A stretch of DNA of 64,000 nt, taken from assembly GCA_963724805.1 (NCBI GenBank), contig CAVRWA010000011.1, positions 744,001 to 808,000 on the forward strand, written 5' to 3'. The position numbers and the translations under genes are program-made. The stretch's first letter is position 1. The number at the start of each line of letters is the position of its first letter. Under the pieces are notes generated by a model that ran no database searches, was not told the origin of the DNA, and saw nothing but the letters and a program-made list of their open reading frames with translations. Source of the stretch: CAVQZA01 sp963724805. Lineage in GTDB: Bacteria > Actinomycetota > Thermoleophilia > Gaiellales > Gaiellaceae. Below are positions 35,769 through 43,573 of this stretch, piece after piece.

Positions 35769-36127
35769 CCGGTCGGCAGCCTACCGGTCACCGCCGGACC
35801 CGCGAGGCGCTCGACCGTCGCCACGAGCTCCTCGAGCCCGAACGGCTTCGCGAGCACGGCGAGCCCGGCGCCGGTGCGGTCACCGCCGGTGAGGAGGGCG
35901 ACCGGAACGTCGTCGAGCTCGTGGAGGAGCTCGAGCCCGTCGTCGACGCCGAGAGCCAGGTCGAGCAGCACCGCCTGCACGTCTCCGCCTGCGAGCGCCT
36001 CACGAGCCTCGGCGAGCGTCGCGGCCTCGGAGACCGCATAGCCGCGGAGCTCGAGATTGACGCGGCAGAGGAGGCGGATCGATGCGTCGTCTTCGACGAC
36101 GAGGACGCGCGTTCGGGCCGCAGCCAT
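35765..36127 (-). CDS. single-domain response regulator
   Basis: 120 residues, receiver domain only. The acidic pocket is Glu12-Asp13-Asp14 (VVEDD), the phosphorylated residue is Asp56 (LLDLAL), the Thr is in ALLTGG and the Lys in LAKPF. No output domain, so it would act by protein contact (CheY-like). Some spacing after the Thr is shorter than usual, so helix 4 may be altered. It is the first gene of a two-gene unit with the metallopeptidase (ATGA overlap). No histidine kinase gene is nearby. ATG 36127 chosen. Confidence 0.85.
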   Translation of the reverse strand: MAAARTRVLVVEDDASIRLLCRVNLELRGYAVSEAATLAEAREALAGGDVQAVLLDLALGVDDGLELLHELDDVPVALLTGGDRTGAGLAVLAKPFGLEELVATVERLAGPAVTGRLPTG

Positions 36128-36189
36128 TCGGGCGACGAGTCTAGCGGTATGATCGGCACAGGGTGGGTCAGCGCACCGGCACCGGGGGA

Positions 36190-36720
36190 ATGCAGAGCTA
36201 CGCGACGACGATCGCCGGCCTCTGGGACGGCCTCGCGCGCGCGCTCGCCGAGCTCGACGCGCTCGCCGCCGCGCCCGAGACGCTGAACGCCGAGCGGCTG
36301 CCGGCGCTCCAGTACGCCCTACACACCGCCGGCGAGCGCATCGCGGGACTGACACCACCGGTGGGCGCGGAGGCCGTGCACGAGGAGCTCGCGGCCGCGG
36401 TCGCCGACGCGCGGGACGCTACCGCCGAGGTCGCCGACACCGTCGAGGCCTACGGCGAAGGGGCCGCCGCCCCGCTTTTCTGGGAGTGGCGCGGCGCGCT
36501 CTTCCGCGTCAGGCTCGCCCGCCGCCGGCTGCTCAATCCCGAGCCCCTGCCGGCGGACCCGCTGCGTCCCTCGCTGCCGACGCCGCGCCGTGCCGCGATC
36601 TCGGTCGCGCTGATCGCCGCAGCCGCCGCCGCGCTGCTGGCAGGCGCGCTCGTCGGCCACTGGCCGCTCGTCGCCGCCGGCGTGCTCGCGCTCTTCGGCG
36701 GCATGATCGCCCAGCGGTAG
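36190..36720 (+). CDS. helical protein with two C-terminal membrane helices
   Basis: 176 residues from an ATG with GGGGGA just upstream (the frame opens 9 codons earlier). A long Ala/Glu-rich helical region (1-110) precedes an RRAAISVALIAAAAAALLA helix and a second one (HWPLVAAGVLALFGGMIA) at the very end. No family recognised. The stop codon TAG lies in the terminal repeat of the 170-bp element that follows; without the element the same TAG would still form. Divergent from the response regulator gene with 62 bases between. Confidence 0.62.
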   Translation: MQSYATTIAGLWDGLARALAELDALAAAPETLNAERLPALQYALHTAGERIAGLTPPVGAEAVHEELAAAVADARDATAEVADTVEAYGEGAAAPLFWEWRGALFRVRLARRRLLNPEPLPADPLRPSLPTPRRAAISVALIAAAAAALLAGALVGHWPLVAAGVLALFGGMIAQR

Positions 36721-36887
36721 ATGGTTGACGCCACACCTGTCCGCGTCTGCCTGGTGGCCCAGACCACGGCGCAGGATCGCCCGGCTCGCCCTTGACCAGG
36801 CTAACCAGCCTGGCCTGCGGACGATCCGAACGCCCTGCTTGGTCTGAACCATCCCCAGACGCACCCGGGCATGGCATCAACCATCTA
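36718..36887. mobile_element. 170-bp MITE-like element between convergent genes
   Basis: The ends are GATGGTTGACGCCA and, inverted, GATGGTTGATGCCA (one mismatch in 14), each bordered by TA, as in elements of the IS630/Tc1 type. The inverted similarity extends inward about 47 bases (GCGTCTG and CAGACCA on both arms). The centre has CCAGGCT-AACC-AGCCTGG, a perfect 7-bp stem. The whole unit can fold as one long hairpin. It carries no ORF. It supplies the gltX stop codon. A bidirectional terminator is the alternative reading. Confidence 0.55.
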
Positions 36888-38115
36888 GAGTGAGCCGCGC
36901 GAGCGAGCGCTCTTTCCCGAGCAGCTCGAGGCTCTCGAACAGGCCCGGCGACACCCGCGAGCCGGTGACGGCGACCCGGATCGGCTGAAACGCCTTGCGC
37001 GGCGAGAGCTCGAGCCGCTCGGCGAGCCCGCGCAGCGTCTCCTCGATCGGCACCGCCGCCCAGGGCTCGACGCCCGCCAGCGTCTCGCGCGCCGCCGCGA
37101 GCACTGCGGGATCGAGGTCGACGGGGTCCGGCTCGACGTCGTGGAAGAGGAACCCCGCGAACTCGGGAAACTCGCCGAGCCTCGTGATCTTCTCCTGCAC
37201 GAGGGGGGCGGCCTTCCTGACCATGGCCTGGTCCCACTCCGGCCCGAGGAACTCGACGAGTGCATCCGCGTACGCCTCCGGGCTCATGGCCCGCAGGTAG
37301 ACGCCGTTCATCCAGTCGAGCTTCTCGTAGTCGAACGCGGCGGGGCTCTTGATCACGCGGTCGAGGTCGAAGCGGGCGATCAGCTCGTCGCGCGACATGA
37401 TCGTCGTCTCGCCGTCCGGGGCCCAGCCGAGCAGCGCGAGGAAGTTCATCAGCGCCGGCGCGACGTACCCGAGCTCGCGCAGCTCGTCCACGCCCTGCGC
37501 GCCGTGGCGCTTGGAGAGCTTCTTGCCGTCGGTGCCGAGCACGTTCGGGACGTGCGCGTACACCGGCAGGTCGCCGCCGGCCGCGCGGATGATGTTGATC
37601 TGCTTCGGCGTGTTGGAGATGTGGTCGTCGCCGCGGATCACGTGCGTGATCCCGTCCCAGACGTCCTCCATCGGCGAGGCGAAGTTGTAGGTCGGGCGCC
37701 CGTCGGAGCGAAGCAGGACGAGATCCTCGAGCTGCTCGTTCGGGAACTCGATCCGCCCCTTCACCACGTCGTCCCAGCCGGTCACGCCCTCGTCCGGCAT
37801 CCTGAACCTGATCGCGCCTTCGTCCTCGTAGGCCTTGCCCTCGGCGACGAGCTTCCGCGCCGCCTCGCCGCAGTCGTCGAAGCGGTCGAGCTGGTAGGTC
37901 GGCGGACGGTCCCAGTCGAGCCCGAGCCAGGCGAGCGACTCGAGGGCGTGGTCGACGGCGCCCTGCACCTCGCGACTCGTGTCGGTGTTCTCGATCCGGA
38001 TCAGGAACTCGCCGCCCTCGTGGCGCGCGAAGAGCCAGTTGAAGAGCGCGGTGCGAACGCCGCCGACGTGGAGCGCGCCGGTCGGGCTCGGCGCCATGCG
38101 GACGCGGACGGCCAT
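36877..38115 (-). CDS. gltX: glutamyl-tRNA synthetase, short form
   Basis: Charges tRNA-Glu with glutamate. 412 residues, shorter than the common 460-500. Class I signatures: HVGG in PSPTGALHVGG (HIGH motif, residues 9-19) and KLSKR (KMSKS). RIENTDTSREV and the YNFASPMEDVWDGITHVIRGDDH stretch (given here by its key residues) are typical, and the anticodon-binding part ends in LGKERSLARL. The last two codons and the stop TGA lie inside the 170-bp element; without it the frame would run on into the neighbouring gene. A tRNA-Glu gene is 10 kb away. Confidence 0.95.
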   Translation of the reverse strand: MAVRVRMAPSPTGALHVGGVRTALFNWLFARHEGGEFLIRIENTDTSREVQGAVDHALESLAWLGLDWDRPPTYQLDRFDDCGEAARKLVAEGKAYEDEGAIRFRMPDEGVTGWDDVVKGRIEFPNEQLEDLVLLRSDGRPTYNFASPMEDVWDGITHVIRGDDHISNTPKQINIIRAAGGDLPVYAHVPNVLGTDGKKLSKRHGAQGVDELRELGYVAPALMNFLALLGWAPDGETTIMSRDELIARFDLDRVIKSPAAFDYEKLDWMNGVYLRAMSPEAYADALVEFLGPEWDQAMVRKAAPLVQEKITRLGEFPEFAGFLFHDVEPDPVDLDPAVLAAARETLAGVEPWAAVPIEETLRGLAERLELSPRKAFQPIRVAVTGSRVSPGLFESLELLGKERSLARLTLDG

Positions 38116-38131
38116 GTCCGGATCGTAACCA

Positions 38132-38254
38132 CCCGGGGTCAGACCCCGGGACGTGGCCGAGAGCGACAGTCACGGGTCAGGGAGCGGGATCGAGAGCGAC
38201 GCCATCGCACTTCCGAGCGAGATTCGTTTCGGATCTGTTTCGGGGTCTGACCCC
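38132..38254. repeat. pair of inverted GGGGTCAGACCCC palindromes (REP-like)
   Basis: CCCGGGGTCAGACCCCGGG at 38132-38150 is a 19-base palindrome with a central A. At 38242-38254 GGGGTCTGACCCC is its reverse complement. They stand about 90 bases apart between divergent gltX and the endonuclease IV gene, the layout of repetitive extragenic palindrome pairs. The core is shared with 14163-14302. No transposase lies in the window. Confidence 0.55.
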
Positions 38255-38298
38255 CGGGCTGGTCCGATCGAGGCCCGTTCTGACTATAGGGTGGCCCC

Positions 38299-39156
38299 GT
38301 GTTCTTCGGCGGTCACCTCTCCACGGCAGGTGGGATCGACAAGGCGCTCGACCGAACGGAGGAGATCGGCGGCGAGGCCGTGCAGGTCTTCACCCAGAGC
38401 CCCCGCATGTGGCGGCCCACGAATCACGATCCGGCCACGCTCGCCCGCTTCCGGGAGCGCCGCGAGGAGCTCGGCCTGCACGCCGTCGTCTGCCACGCGA
38501 TCTACCTGATCAACCTCGCGAGCCTCGACGACGAGCTGTACCGGAAGTCGGTCGCGGCGCTCTCGAACACGCTCGAGGTCGCGCGCGAGATCGAGGCCGA
38601 GGGCGTCGTGTTCCACGTCGGCTCGCACCTCGGCGCCGGGATGGACGCGGGGCTCGAGCGCGTCGTGCCCGCGCTGGAGCAGGCGCTCGAGCTGACGACC
38701 GACCGCACGTGGCTCCTGATGGAGAACTCGGCGGGCGCGGGCGGCACGATCGGCCGCTCGATCGACGAGCTTGCCCGGCTCCACGAGGCGCTCGGTCATC
38801 ACCCTCGCCTCGGGGTCTGCCTCGACTCCTGCCATCTCTACGTGTCCGGAATCGACGTGACCGATCCTGCCGCGCTCGACGCGGCCCTCGACGAGCTCGA
38901 CGCGTCGATCGGGCTCGACCGGCTCCGCTGCCTCCACGTGAACGACTCGAAGGCCGAGCTGGGCTCGAACCGCGACCGCCACGACGACATCGGCGAGGGA
39001 CTGATCGGCGAAGGGCTCGGCGTCTTCCTCTCGAGCCCGCGCCTCCAGGGGCTGCCGGCTCTACTCGAGACGCCCGGGCCGGACGGCCACGGCCCCGACG
39101 CCGAGCAGCTTCGACGCACGCGCGAGTTGCGCGAGCGCTGGCTCGCGAAGGCATGA
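38299..39156 (+). CDS. nfo: deoxyribonuclease IV (endonuclease IV)
   Basis: Cuts DNA 5' of abasic sites in base-excision repair, using a trinuclear zinc site. 285 residues, family-typical. The usual zinc ligands and segments are present: GGHLSTAGGIDKAL at the N-terminus, AVVCHAIYLINLAS, FHVGSHLGAG, LLMENSAGAGG, CLDSCHLYVSGID, LRCLHVNDSK and NRDRHDDIGEG. Start is GTG in a promoter region bearing REP-like palindromes. It overlaps the next gene as ATGA. Confidence 0.95.
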   Translation: MFFGGHLSTAGGIDKALDRTEEIGGEAVQVFTQSPRMWRPTNHDPATLARFRERREELGLHAVVCHAIYLINLASLDDELYRKSVAALSNTLEVAREIEAEGVVFHVGSHLGAGMDAGLERVVPALEQALELTTDRTWLLMENSAGAGGTIGRSIDELARLHEALGHHPRLGVCLDSCHLYVSGIDVTDPAALDAALDELDASIGLDRLRCLHVNDSKAELGSNRDRHDDIGEGLIGEGLGVFLSSPRLQGLPALLETPGPDGHGPDAEQLRRTRELRERWLAKA

Positions 39157-40013
39157 CGCGTTTCGGCGGCCAGAACGCGACCGGCACCCTGCGCCGCGTC
39201 CTGCTCCGCGCGCCGCGCGCTGCGGACGGGGAGCTCTGGCGCGAGCACGGCTGGCGCGCCGCCCCGGACCCCGTCGAGCTCGCGGCCGAGCACGAGGCAC
39301 TCTGCACGCTGCTCGCGGACGCGGGCGCCGAGGTCGTGCTCGCGGAGGCGGAGCTCGAACCGAGCCCGGATTCCGTCTACGTGTTCGACCCGGCGATCGT
39401 CTGCGACCGCGGCGCGATCGTGCTGCGCCCCGGGAAGGAACGGAGGCTGGCCGAGGTCGACGCGATCGCGCTGGACCTCGTGGCCGCCGGGGTCCCGATC
39501 GCAGCGCAGCTCGAGGCGCCGGCCACCGCGGAAGGCGGCGACACGCTCTGGCTGGACGAGCGCACGCTGCTCGTCGGCCGCGGCTACCGGACGAATCGCG
39601 CCGGGATCGAGGCGCTGCGCGCCGCGCTCCCGGGAGTCGACGTCCACGTCTTCGACCTCCCACACTGGCACGGCGCCGCCGAGGTGATGCACCTCCTCTC
39701 GCTGATCTCGCCGCTCGCGCCCGACCTGGCGATCTGCTATCCGCCGCTGATGCCGGTCGCCCTGATCGAGCTGCTGGAGGCGCGCGACGTGCGCCTCGTC
39801 GCGGTGCCGGACGAGGAGTTCGAGACGATGGGGCCGAACGTGCTCGCACTCGCGCCACGCGTCGGGCTCGCGCTCGAGGGCAACCACGTGACCCGCGAGC
39901 GGCTCGAGCGCGCCGGGGTCGAGATGCTGACGTACAAGGGCGACGAGCTGTCGCGCAAGGGCGACGGCGGCCCGACGTGCCTCACGCGGCCGCTGCTACG
40001 CGATCGGGTCTAG
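39153..40013 (+). CDS. amidinotransferase-fold hydrolase (dimethylargininase-like)
   Basis: 286 residues, pentein fold. The catalytic Cys is in GGPTCLTRPL near the C-terminus, a His in DLPHWHGAAEVMHL, and an Asp in AEGGDTLWLDE, matching enzymes that hydrolyse guanidino groups (dimethylarginine dimethylaminohydrolase or arginine deiminase relatives). The N-terminal half has DSVYVFDPAIVCDRGAIVL, as in such proteins. The product might be citrulline or ornithine, but the exact substrate is not shown. Co-translated with endonuclease IV by an ATGA overlap. It nearly touches the convergent Cys-rich gene. Confidence 0.83.
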   Translation: MTRFGGQNATGTLRRVLLRAPRAADGELWREHGWRAAPDPVELAAEHEALCTLLADAGAEVVLAEAELEPSPDSVYVFDPAIVCDRGAIVLRPGKERRLAEVDAIALDLVAAGVPIAAQLEAPATAEGGDTLWLDERTLLVGRGYRTNRAGIEALRAALPGVDVHVFDLPHWHGAAEVMHLLSLISPLAPDLAICYPPLMPVALIELLEARDVRLVAVPDEEFETMGPNVLALAPRVGLALEGNHVTRERLERAGVEMLTYKGDELSRKGDGGPTCLTRPLLRDRV

Positions 40014-40021
40014 CCGCGGCC

Positions 40022-40450
40022 TCAGTCCGTCAGTGGCCTCAAAGAGGCGAACACGCGGAACGTGGGACTGCCGGCCGGGAGCTCCGAGAACTCGGGATTG
40101 ACGCAGCCGATCTCGTCGGCCCGGCTCTCGTACGCCTCCTCGACCTCCGCCTTGCACATCGGCAGGGGCCGTCGGGTCGCCCGGATCGCGCCGAAGCCGC
40201 GCCCGCGCGCCTCGGCCGCCTCCAGCATCGAGAGGTCGATCTCCACGCCGTACACCTTTTGCATGCAGCCGATGTAGGTGTGGCCGTGGTCCTCGTACGC
40301 GTAGAGGAAGGGGCAGGAGCGCTCGACGCAGGCGGCCGGGTACACGACCTTGTCGCAGTGGACGGCGCAGCGGCGGCACTCGAGCTCGTCCTGCGGACGG
40401 AGCGGGAGCTCCTCCAGGGTCTCGATGCGCTGCGCGGGCTCTGCTGCCAT
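40022..40450 (-). CDS. cysteine-rich metal-binding-type protein
   Basis: 142 residues, unknown family. A cluster of Cys: LECRRCAVHCDK (C-x2-C-x3-C) followed by AACVERSCPFL, then YIGCMQKVYGVEI, PMCKAE and IGCVNPEF, eight Cys in all, plus HGH. This could hold a zinc or iron-sulfur centre. The C-terminus (AGSPTFRVFASL) is hydrophobic. The ATG has no ribosome site; an in-frame start 12 codons earlier is possible. Between the pentein gene (convergent) and the HAD gene (same strand). Confidence 0.6.
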   Translation of the reverse strand: MAAEPAQRIETLEELPLRPQDELECRRCAVHCDKVVYPAACVERSCPFLYAYEDHGHTYIGCMQKVYGVEIDLSMLEAAEARGRGFGAIRATRRPLPMCKAEVEEAYESRADEIGCVNPEFSELPAGSPTFRVFASLRPLTD

Positions 40451-40507
40451 TGCGCGAATTGTCCGCTCAGCAACCTGCCGCCGCAAGACTTGACATTTCG
40501 GCCGTTT

Positions 40508-41221
40508 TCAGGCAGTCGAAACGGCGTCCACGATCTCGAGCACGTCCGCCGGGGCCGATGCGCGGTGGTCGGGCTCGCGCCCGCGCGGGTCGTCGTCGGT
40601 GCGGAACCACAGAGCCTGAACCGTCGCGATCCCGACCTCGCACGCGCCCTTCACGTCGTGGTAGCGCGAGTCGCCGACGAAGAGCGCCTGCCCCGGAGCC
40701 ACCCGGAGCGCGTCGAGCGCGCGCTCGAACGGCTCCGGGTGCGGCTTGCGCTTGCCCACCTCCGAGGAGAGGACGACGACGTCGAGCCTCTCCGCGAGGC
40801 CCCAGGCCGCGAGGTCGCGGCGCACGAGCCAGCCCGGATCGAAGGTATTGGAGACGAGCCCGAGCCGCAGCCCGCGGGCGCGCAGCGCGTCGAGGAGCGC
40901 GTGCGTCCACTCCCCGACGCTGCGCGCCGGAGCCCACGCGTCGTGCTCGGCCGCGAGGAACCGGTCGAGCTCCTCGCCGCTCGGCTCGATCTCGAACTCG
41001 CCGAGGAGCCTTCGCATCAGCGCCGCATAGTCGACCTCGTCGAGCTCCTCCCGCGCCTGGAGCAAGGGCAGGTACCCGGACCGGAAGCGCGCCGTCAGCG
41101 CAGGGCTCGGCTCCCGGCCGAGCGCCCTCAGGCCGGCGTCGTGCCCGTCTTCCAGCAGGCGCTCGTCCCACTGCCAGCCGACCAGCGTGTCGCCACCGTC
41201 GAAGAGCACGGCCTCCAGCAT
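40508..41221 (-). CDS. HAD-family hydrolase
   Basis: 237 residues. Motif I is LFDGGDTL, where the nucleophile Asp is followed by G-G-D rather than D-x-D; motif II is LGLVSNTFD, the Lys lies in EVGKRKPHPEPF and the acidic motif IV in LFVGDSRYHDVKGA. A helical cap domain (about 20-95) identifies subfamily I, to which phosphoglycolate phosphatase and haloacid dehalogenases belong. Substrate unknown. ATG is separated by 21 bases from the divergent antiporter gene. Confidence 0.83.
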   Translation of the reverse strand: MLEAVLFDGGDTLVGWQWDERLLEDGHDAGLRALGREPSPALTARFRSGYLPLLQAREELDEVDYAALMRRLLGEFEIEPSGEELDRFLAAEHDAWAPARSVGEWTHALLDALRARGLRLGLVSNTFDPGWLVRRDLAAWGLAERLDVVVLSSEVGKRKPHPEPFERALDALRVAPGQALFVGDSRYHDVKGACEVGIATVQALWFRTDDDPRGREPDHRASAPADVLEIVDAVSTA

Positions 41222-41242
41222 CAGGCCGGGTAGGGTACCGGC

Positions 41243-42310
41243 GTGGCGAGGAAGATCCTCTGGGGCTCCCTCTTCGTCCTGCCGTCACTCTCGCTCTTCG
41301 CGCACTACGTCGTCGGCGTAGGCCAGGTGGCCGACTTCGTCTTCGCGGCGCTCGCGCTGCTGCCGCTCGCGTGGGTGATCGGGGAGGCGACCGAGCACGC
41401 GGCGGAGCACACCGGACCGGGGATCGGCGGCTTCCTGAACGCGAGCTTCGGCAACGCGCCCGAGCTGATCATCGCCCTGATCGCTGTGTCCGACGGGCTC
41501 CGCGGAGTCGTCCGCGGCACGATCGCCGGGAGCGTCGTCTCGAACCTCCTGCTCGTACTCGGCATCGCGCTCGCGGTCGGACATGGGGACGCCCACGCGC
41601 GCCGCGTCGACCGCCGCTCGCTCCTCGTCCAACTGGGGCTCGTGCTCGTGGCCGTCGCCGCGTTCATGTTCACGAGCGTGCCGGGCTTGCACGGCGTCCG
41701 GGACCGGCACGCCCTAGCCGTGGGGAGCGTGCCGGTGGCGCTCCTCCTGCTCGGGCTCTACGTCGCCGTCACCGTGCACGGGCTGCGCCGCCATCGCCGT
41801 TTGCACGCCGCATCCGGGGAGATCGCGTCCGAATCGGATTGGAGCCTGGCCGCATCGCTCACGGTGCTCGGCGTGGCGACGGTCGTAACGGCGCTCGTGA
41901 GCGAGATCCTCGTCCACTCTCTCGCGGCTTTCGCGGACGCGGTCGGGCTTTCGACCTTCTTCACCGCGGCCGTGATCGTCGCGATCGTCGGAAACGCGGC
42001 CGAGCACGGCGGCGCGGTCGTGATCGCGTGGCGCGGGAAGTTCCGGCTGCCCTCCGAGATCGCCGTCTCGTCGGCCGCGCAGGTCGCGCTGCTCGTCGCG
42101 CCGCTCGTGGCGCTGCTCTCGTTCGTCGTGCGACCGCCCCTCGCTCTCGCCTTCCGTCCCGTCGAGCTCGCGACGATGGGCGGCGCCGCAATCCTCGTCG
42201 CGCTCGTCGTCCGGGACGAGCGGGTACGGCGCTGGGAAGGGTTCATGCTGCTCGCCGCCTACGGGGGCTGCATCCTCTTGTACTGGTTCACCGGCGACCT
42301 TCCCGATTGA
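41243..42310 (+). CDS. Ca2+/H+ antiporter (CAX family)
   Basis: 355 residues, GTG start. About eleven helices with the two repeated ion-binding signatures: LNASFGNAPELIIALIA near 65 and IVAIVGNAAEHGGAVV near 250, as in CaCA/CAX exchangers. Acidic residues between repeats and the GEATEHAAEHTGPG loop fit as well. It should export Ca2+ (or another divalent cation) in exchange for protons in the cell membrane. Its TGA stop lies in the -35 region of the downstream PadR promoter. Confidence 0.93.
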   Translation: MARKILWGSLFVLPSLSLFAHYVVGVGQVADFVFAALALLPLAWVIGEATEHAAEHTGPGIGGFLNASFGNAPELIIALIAVSDGLRGVVRGTIAGSVVSNLLLVLGIALAVGHGDAHARRVDRRSLLVQLGLVLVAVAAFMFTSVPGLHGVRDRHALAVGSVPVALLLLGLYVAVTVHGLRRHRRLHAASGEIASESDWSLAASLTVLGVATVVTALVSEILVHSLAAFADAVGLSTFFTAAVIVAIVGNAAEHGGAVVIAWRGKFRLPSEIAVSSAAQVALLVAPLVALLSFVVRPPLALAFRPVELATMGGAAILVALVVRDERVRRWEGFMLLAAYGGCILLYWFTGDLPD

Positions 42311-42345
42311 CGCCTCGCCTCTGCATACCTAGGATTACGAGGTAT
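42307..42345 (+). promoter_or_regulatory. leaderless promoter of the padR operon with overlapping operator
   Basis: TTGACG at 42307-42312 and TAGGAT at 42330-42335 are 17 bases apart and give a start at or beside the padR ATG (42344). The inverted repeat ATACCT-N9-AGGTAT at 42325-42345 covers the -10 box and the start codon. PadR proteins usually repress their own gene, so this is the likely operator. Confidence 0.6.
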
Positions 42346-42658
42346 GGCTGGAGAGGAGCTCAAGGGTCATCTCGAGCTGCTGCTGCTCTCGGCCCTCGCC
42401 GAGGGGCCCTCGCACGGCTACGAGCTGATCGAGCGGCTGCGCGCGCGTAGCGACAACGCGTTCGACCTTCCGGAGGGGACCGTCTACCCCGCCCTGCACC
42501 GCCTCGAGCGCGACGGCCTCCTCACCAGTGCGTGGACCGCCGCGAGAGGCCGGCGCCGCCGCGTCTACCGCCTCACCCGCCGCGGCCGCGGCGCGCTCGC
42601 CCGCCGCACGGCGGAGTGGCGGAGCTTCTCGCGCGCCGTCGAGGCGGTGATCGCATGA
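42344..42658 (+). CDS. PadR-family transcriptional regulator
   Basis: 104 residues, winged helix-turn-helix. It has GHLELLLLSALAEGPSHGYELIERL at the N-terminus (helix-turn-helix and the GYE motif), LPEGTVYPALHRLERDGLL as recognition helix and wing start, and RRRVYRLTRRGRGAL as the second wing. No long C-terminal domain, so subfamily 2. It binds the inverted repeat over its own promoter, by inference. Overlaps the next membrane gene as ATGA; the pair PadR/HAAS-like membrane protein is common in bacteria. Confidence 0.93.
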   Translation: MAGEELKGHLELLLLSALAEGPSHGYELIERLRARSDNAFDLPEGTVYPALHRLERDGLLTSAWTAARGRRRRVYRLTRRGRGALARRTAEWRSFSRAVEAVIA

Positions 42659-43563
42659 GCTACCTGTCCGCGCTCGATGCCGAGCTTCGCCGTGCGCGGG
42701 TGCCCGGGCGACAGCGGCGCCGGATCCTCGCCGAGACGCACGACCATCTGCTCGAGGCCGGCGCAGACGGGCCCGAGCGGTTCGGCGACCCCAGGACGCT
42801 GGCTGCGAGCTTTGCGGCGGACTCGGCCTCGGCGAGCGCCCGGACCGCAACGCTGGCGCTCGCGGCGGCCGTCCTGGTCACGCTCGGGCTCTCGGGTGCG
42901 ATCGCGCTCGACGTCCGCTCGCACTCCTGGCTCGACGACTTCCCGGACTCTCTGGCCGCCGGGCTCGCGGTGCAGGTCGCCGCCGTGGCCGCATTCCTCT
43001 CCCTGGCGCGGGCGATGCGCTACCGCGGTCGCGCCGTGCCCGCAGCGGGGCTCCCGCTGCTGGCGCGCGCGAACTCGGTCGCCGCCGTCTCGCTCGCGCT
43101 CAGCCTTGCGGTAACGGCTCGGACCGAAGCGAAGCACCTCGTGCTCTCGCGGGCGGGAGCCTGGGAGCTCGCGGTCGCCGCCGGGATCGGCGCCGCCTGC
43201 GTGCTCACCCTTGCGGCAGCCGCGGCGGCCGCGCAGGCCGCCTACCGCGTACAGGCCGTCTCGCAGCCCGGCGGGGAAGACATCGTCGACGACCTCGCCG
43301 CGCTCGGAACCCAAGCGCTCGACCGGGTCCCGCCGCGACTCGCAGCGCCCGTGCGCCACGCGGTCTCCTCGCCGTGGCTCGACCTCCGCGGTCACCCGTG
43401 GCGCTTCTGCGCGACTCTCGCGACCGGCCTCTGTCTCCCGATCGTCGCATTGGGCCTCGTCCGCGGTGAGCCCTCACCGGTGGCCGGCGTCGTCGAGGGG
43501 CTCGCGATCGTCGCCGGCTTCGCGATCCTCGGCCGCCTGCTCGGCCTGCGTTCCGATCGGTAG
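42655..43563 (+). CDS. membrane protein with N-terminal HAAS-like segment
   Basis: 302 residues. The N-terminal 60 residues (YLSALDAELRRARVPGRQRRRILAE...HLLEA followed by GDPRTLAASF) resemble the helical region found in membrane proteins encoded after PadR genes, which senses or anchors. Seven or so helices follow to the C-terminus. No catalytic motif is seen. Coupled by ATGA to padR, and 10 bases before the ABC ATPase gene, so the three probably form one operon. Confidence 0.72.
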   Translation: MSYLSALDAELRRARVPGRQRRRILAETHDHLLEAGADGPERFGDPRTLAASFAADSASASARTATLALAAAVLVTLGLSGAIALDVRSHSWLDDFPDSLAAGLAVQVAAVAAFLSLARAMRYRGRAVPAAGLPLLARANSVAAVSLALSLAVTARTEAKHLVLSRAGAWELAVAAGIGAACVLTLAAAAAAAQAAYRVQAVSQPGGEDIVDDLAALGTQALDRVPPRLAAPVRHAVSSPWLDLRGHPWRFCATLATGLCLPIVALGLVRGEPSPVAGVVEGLAIVAGFAILGRLLGLRSDR

Positions 43564-43573
43564 TGTTTCCCGG

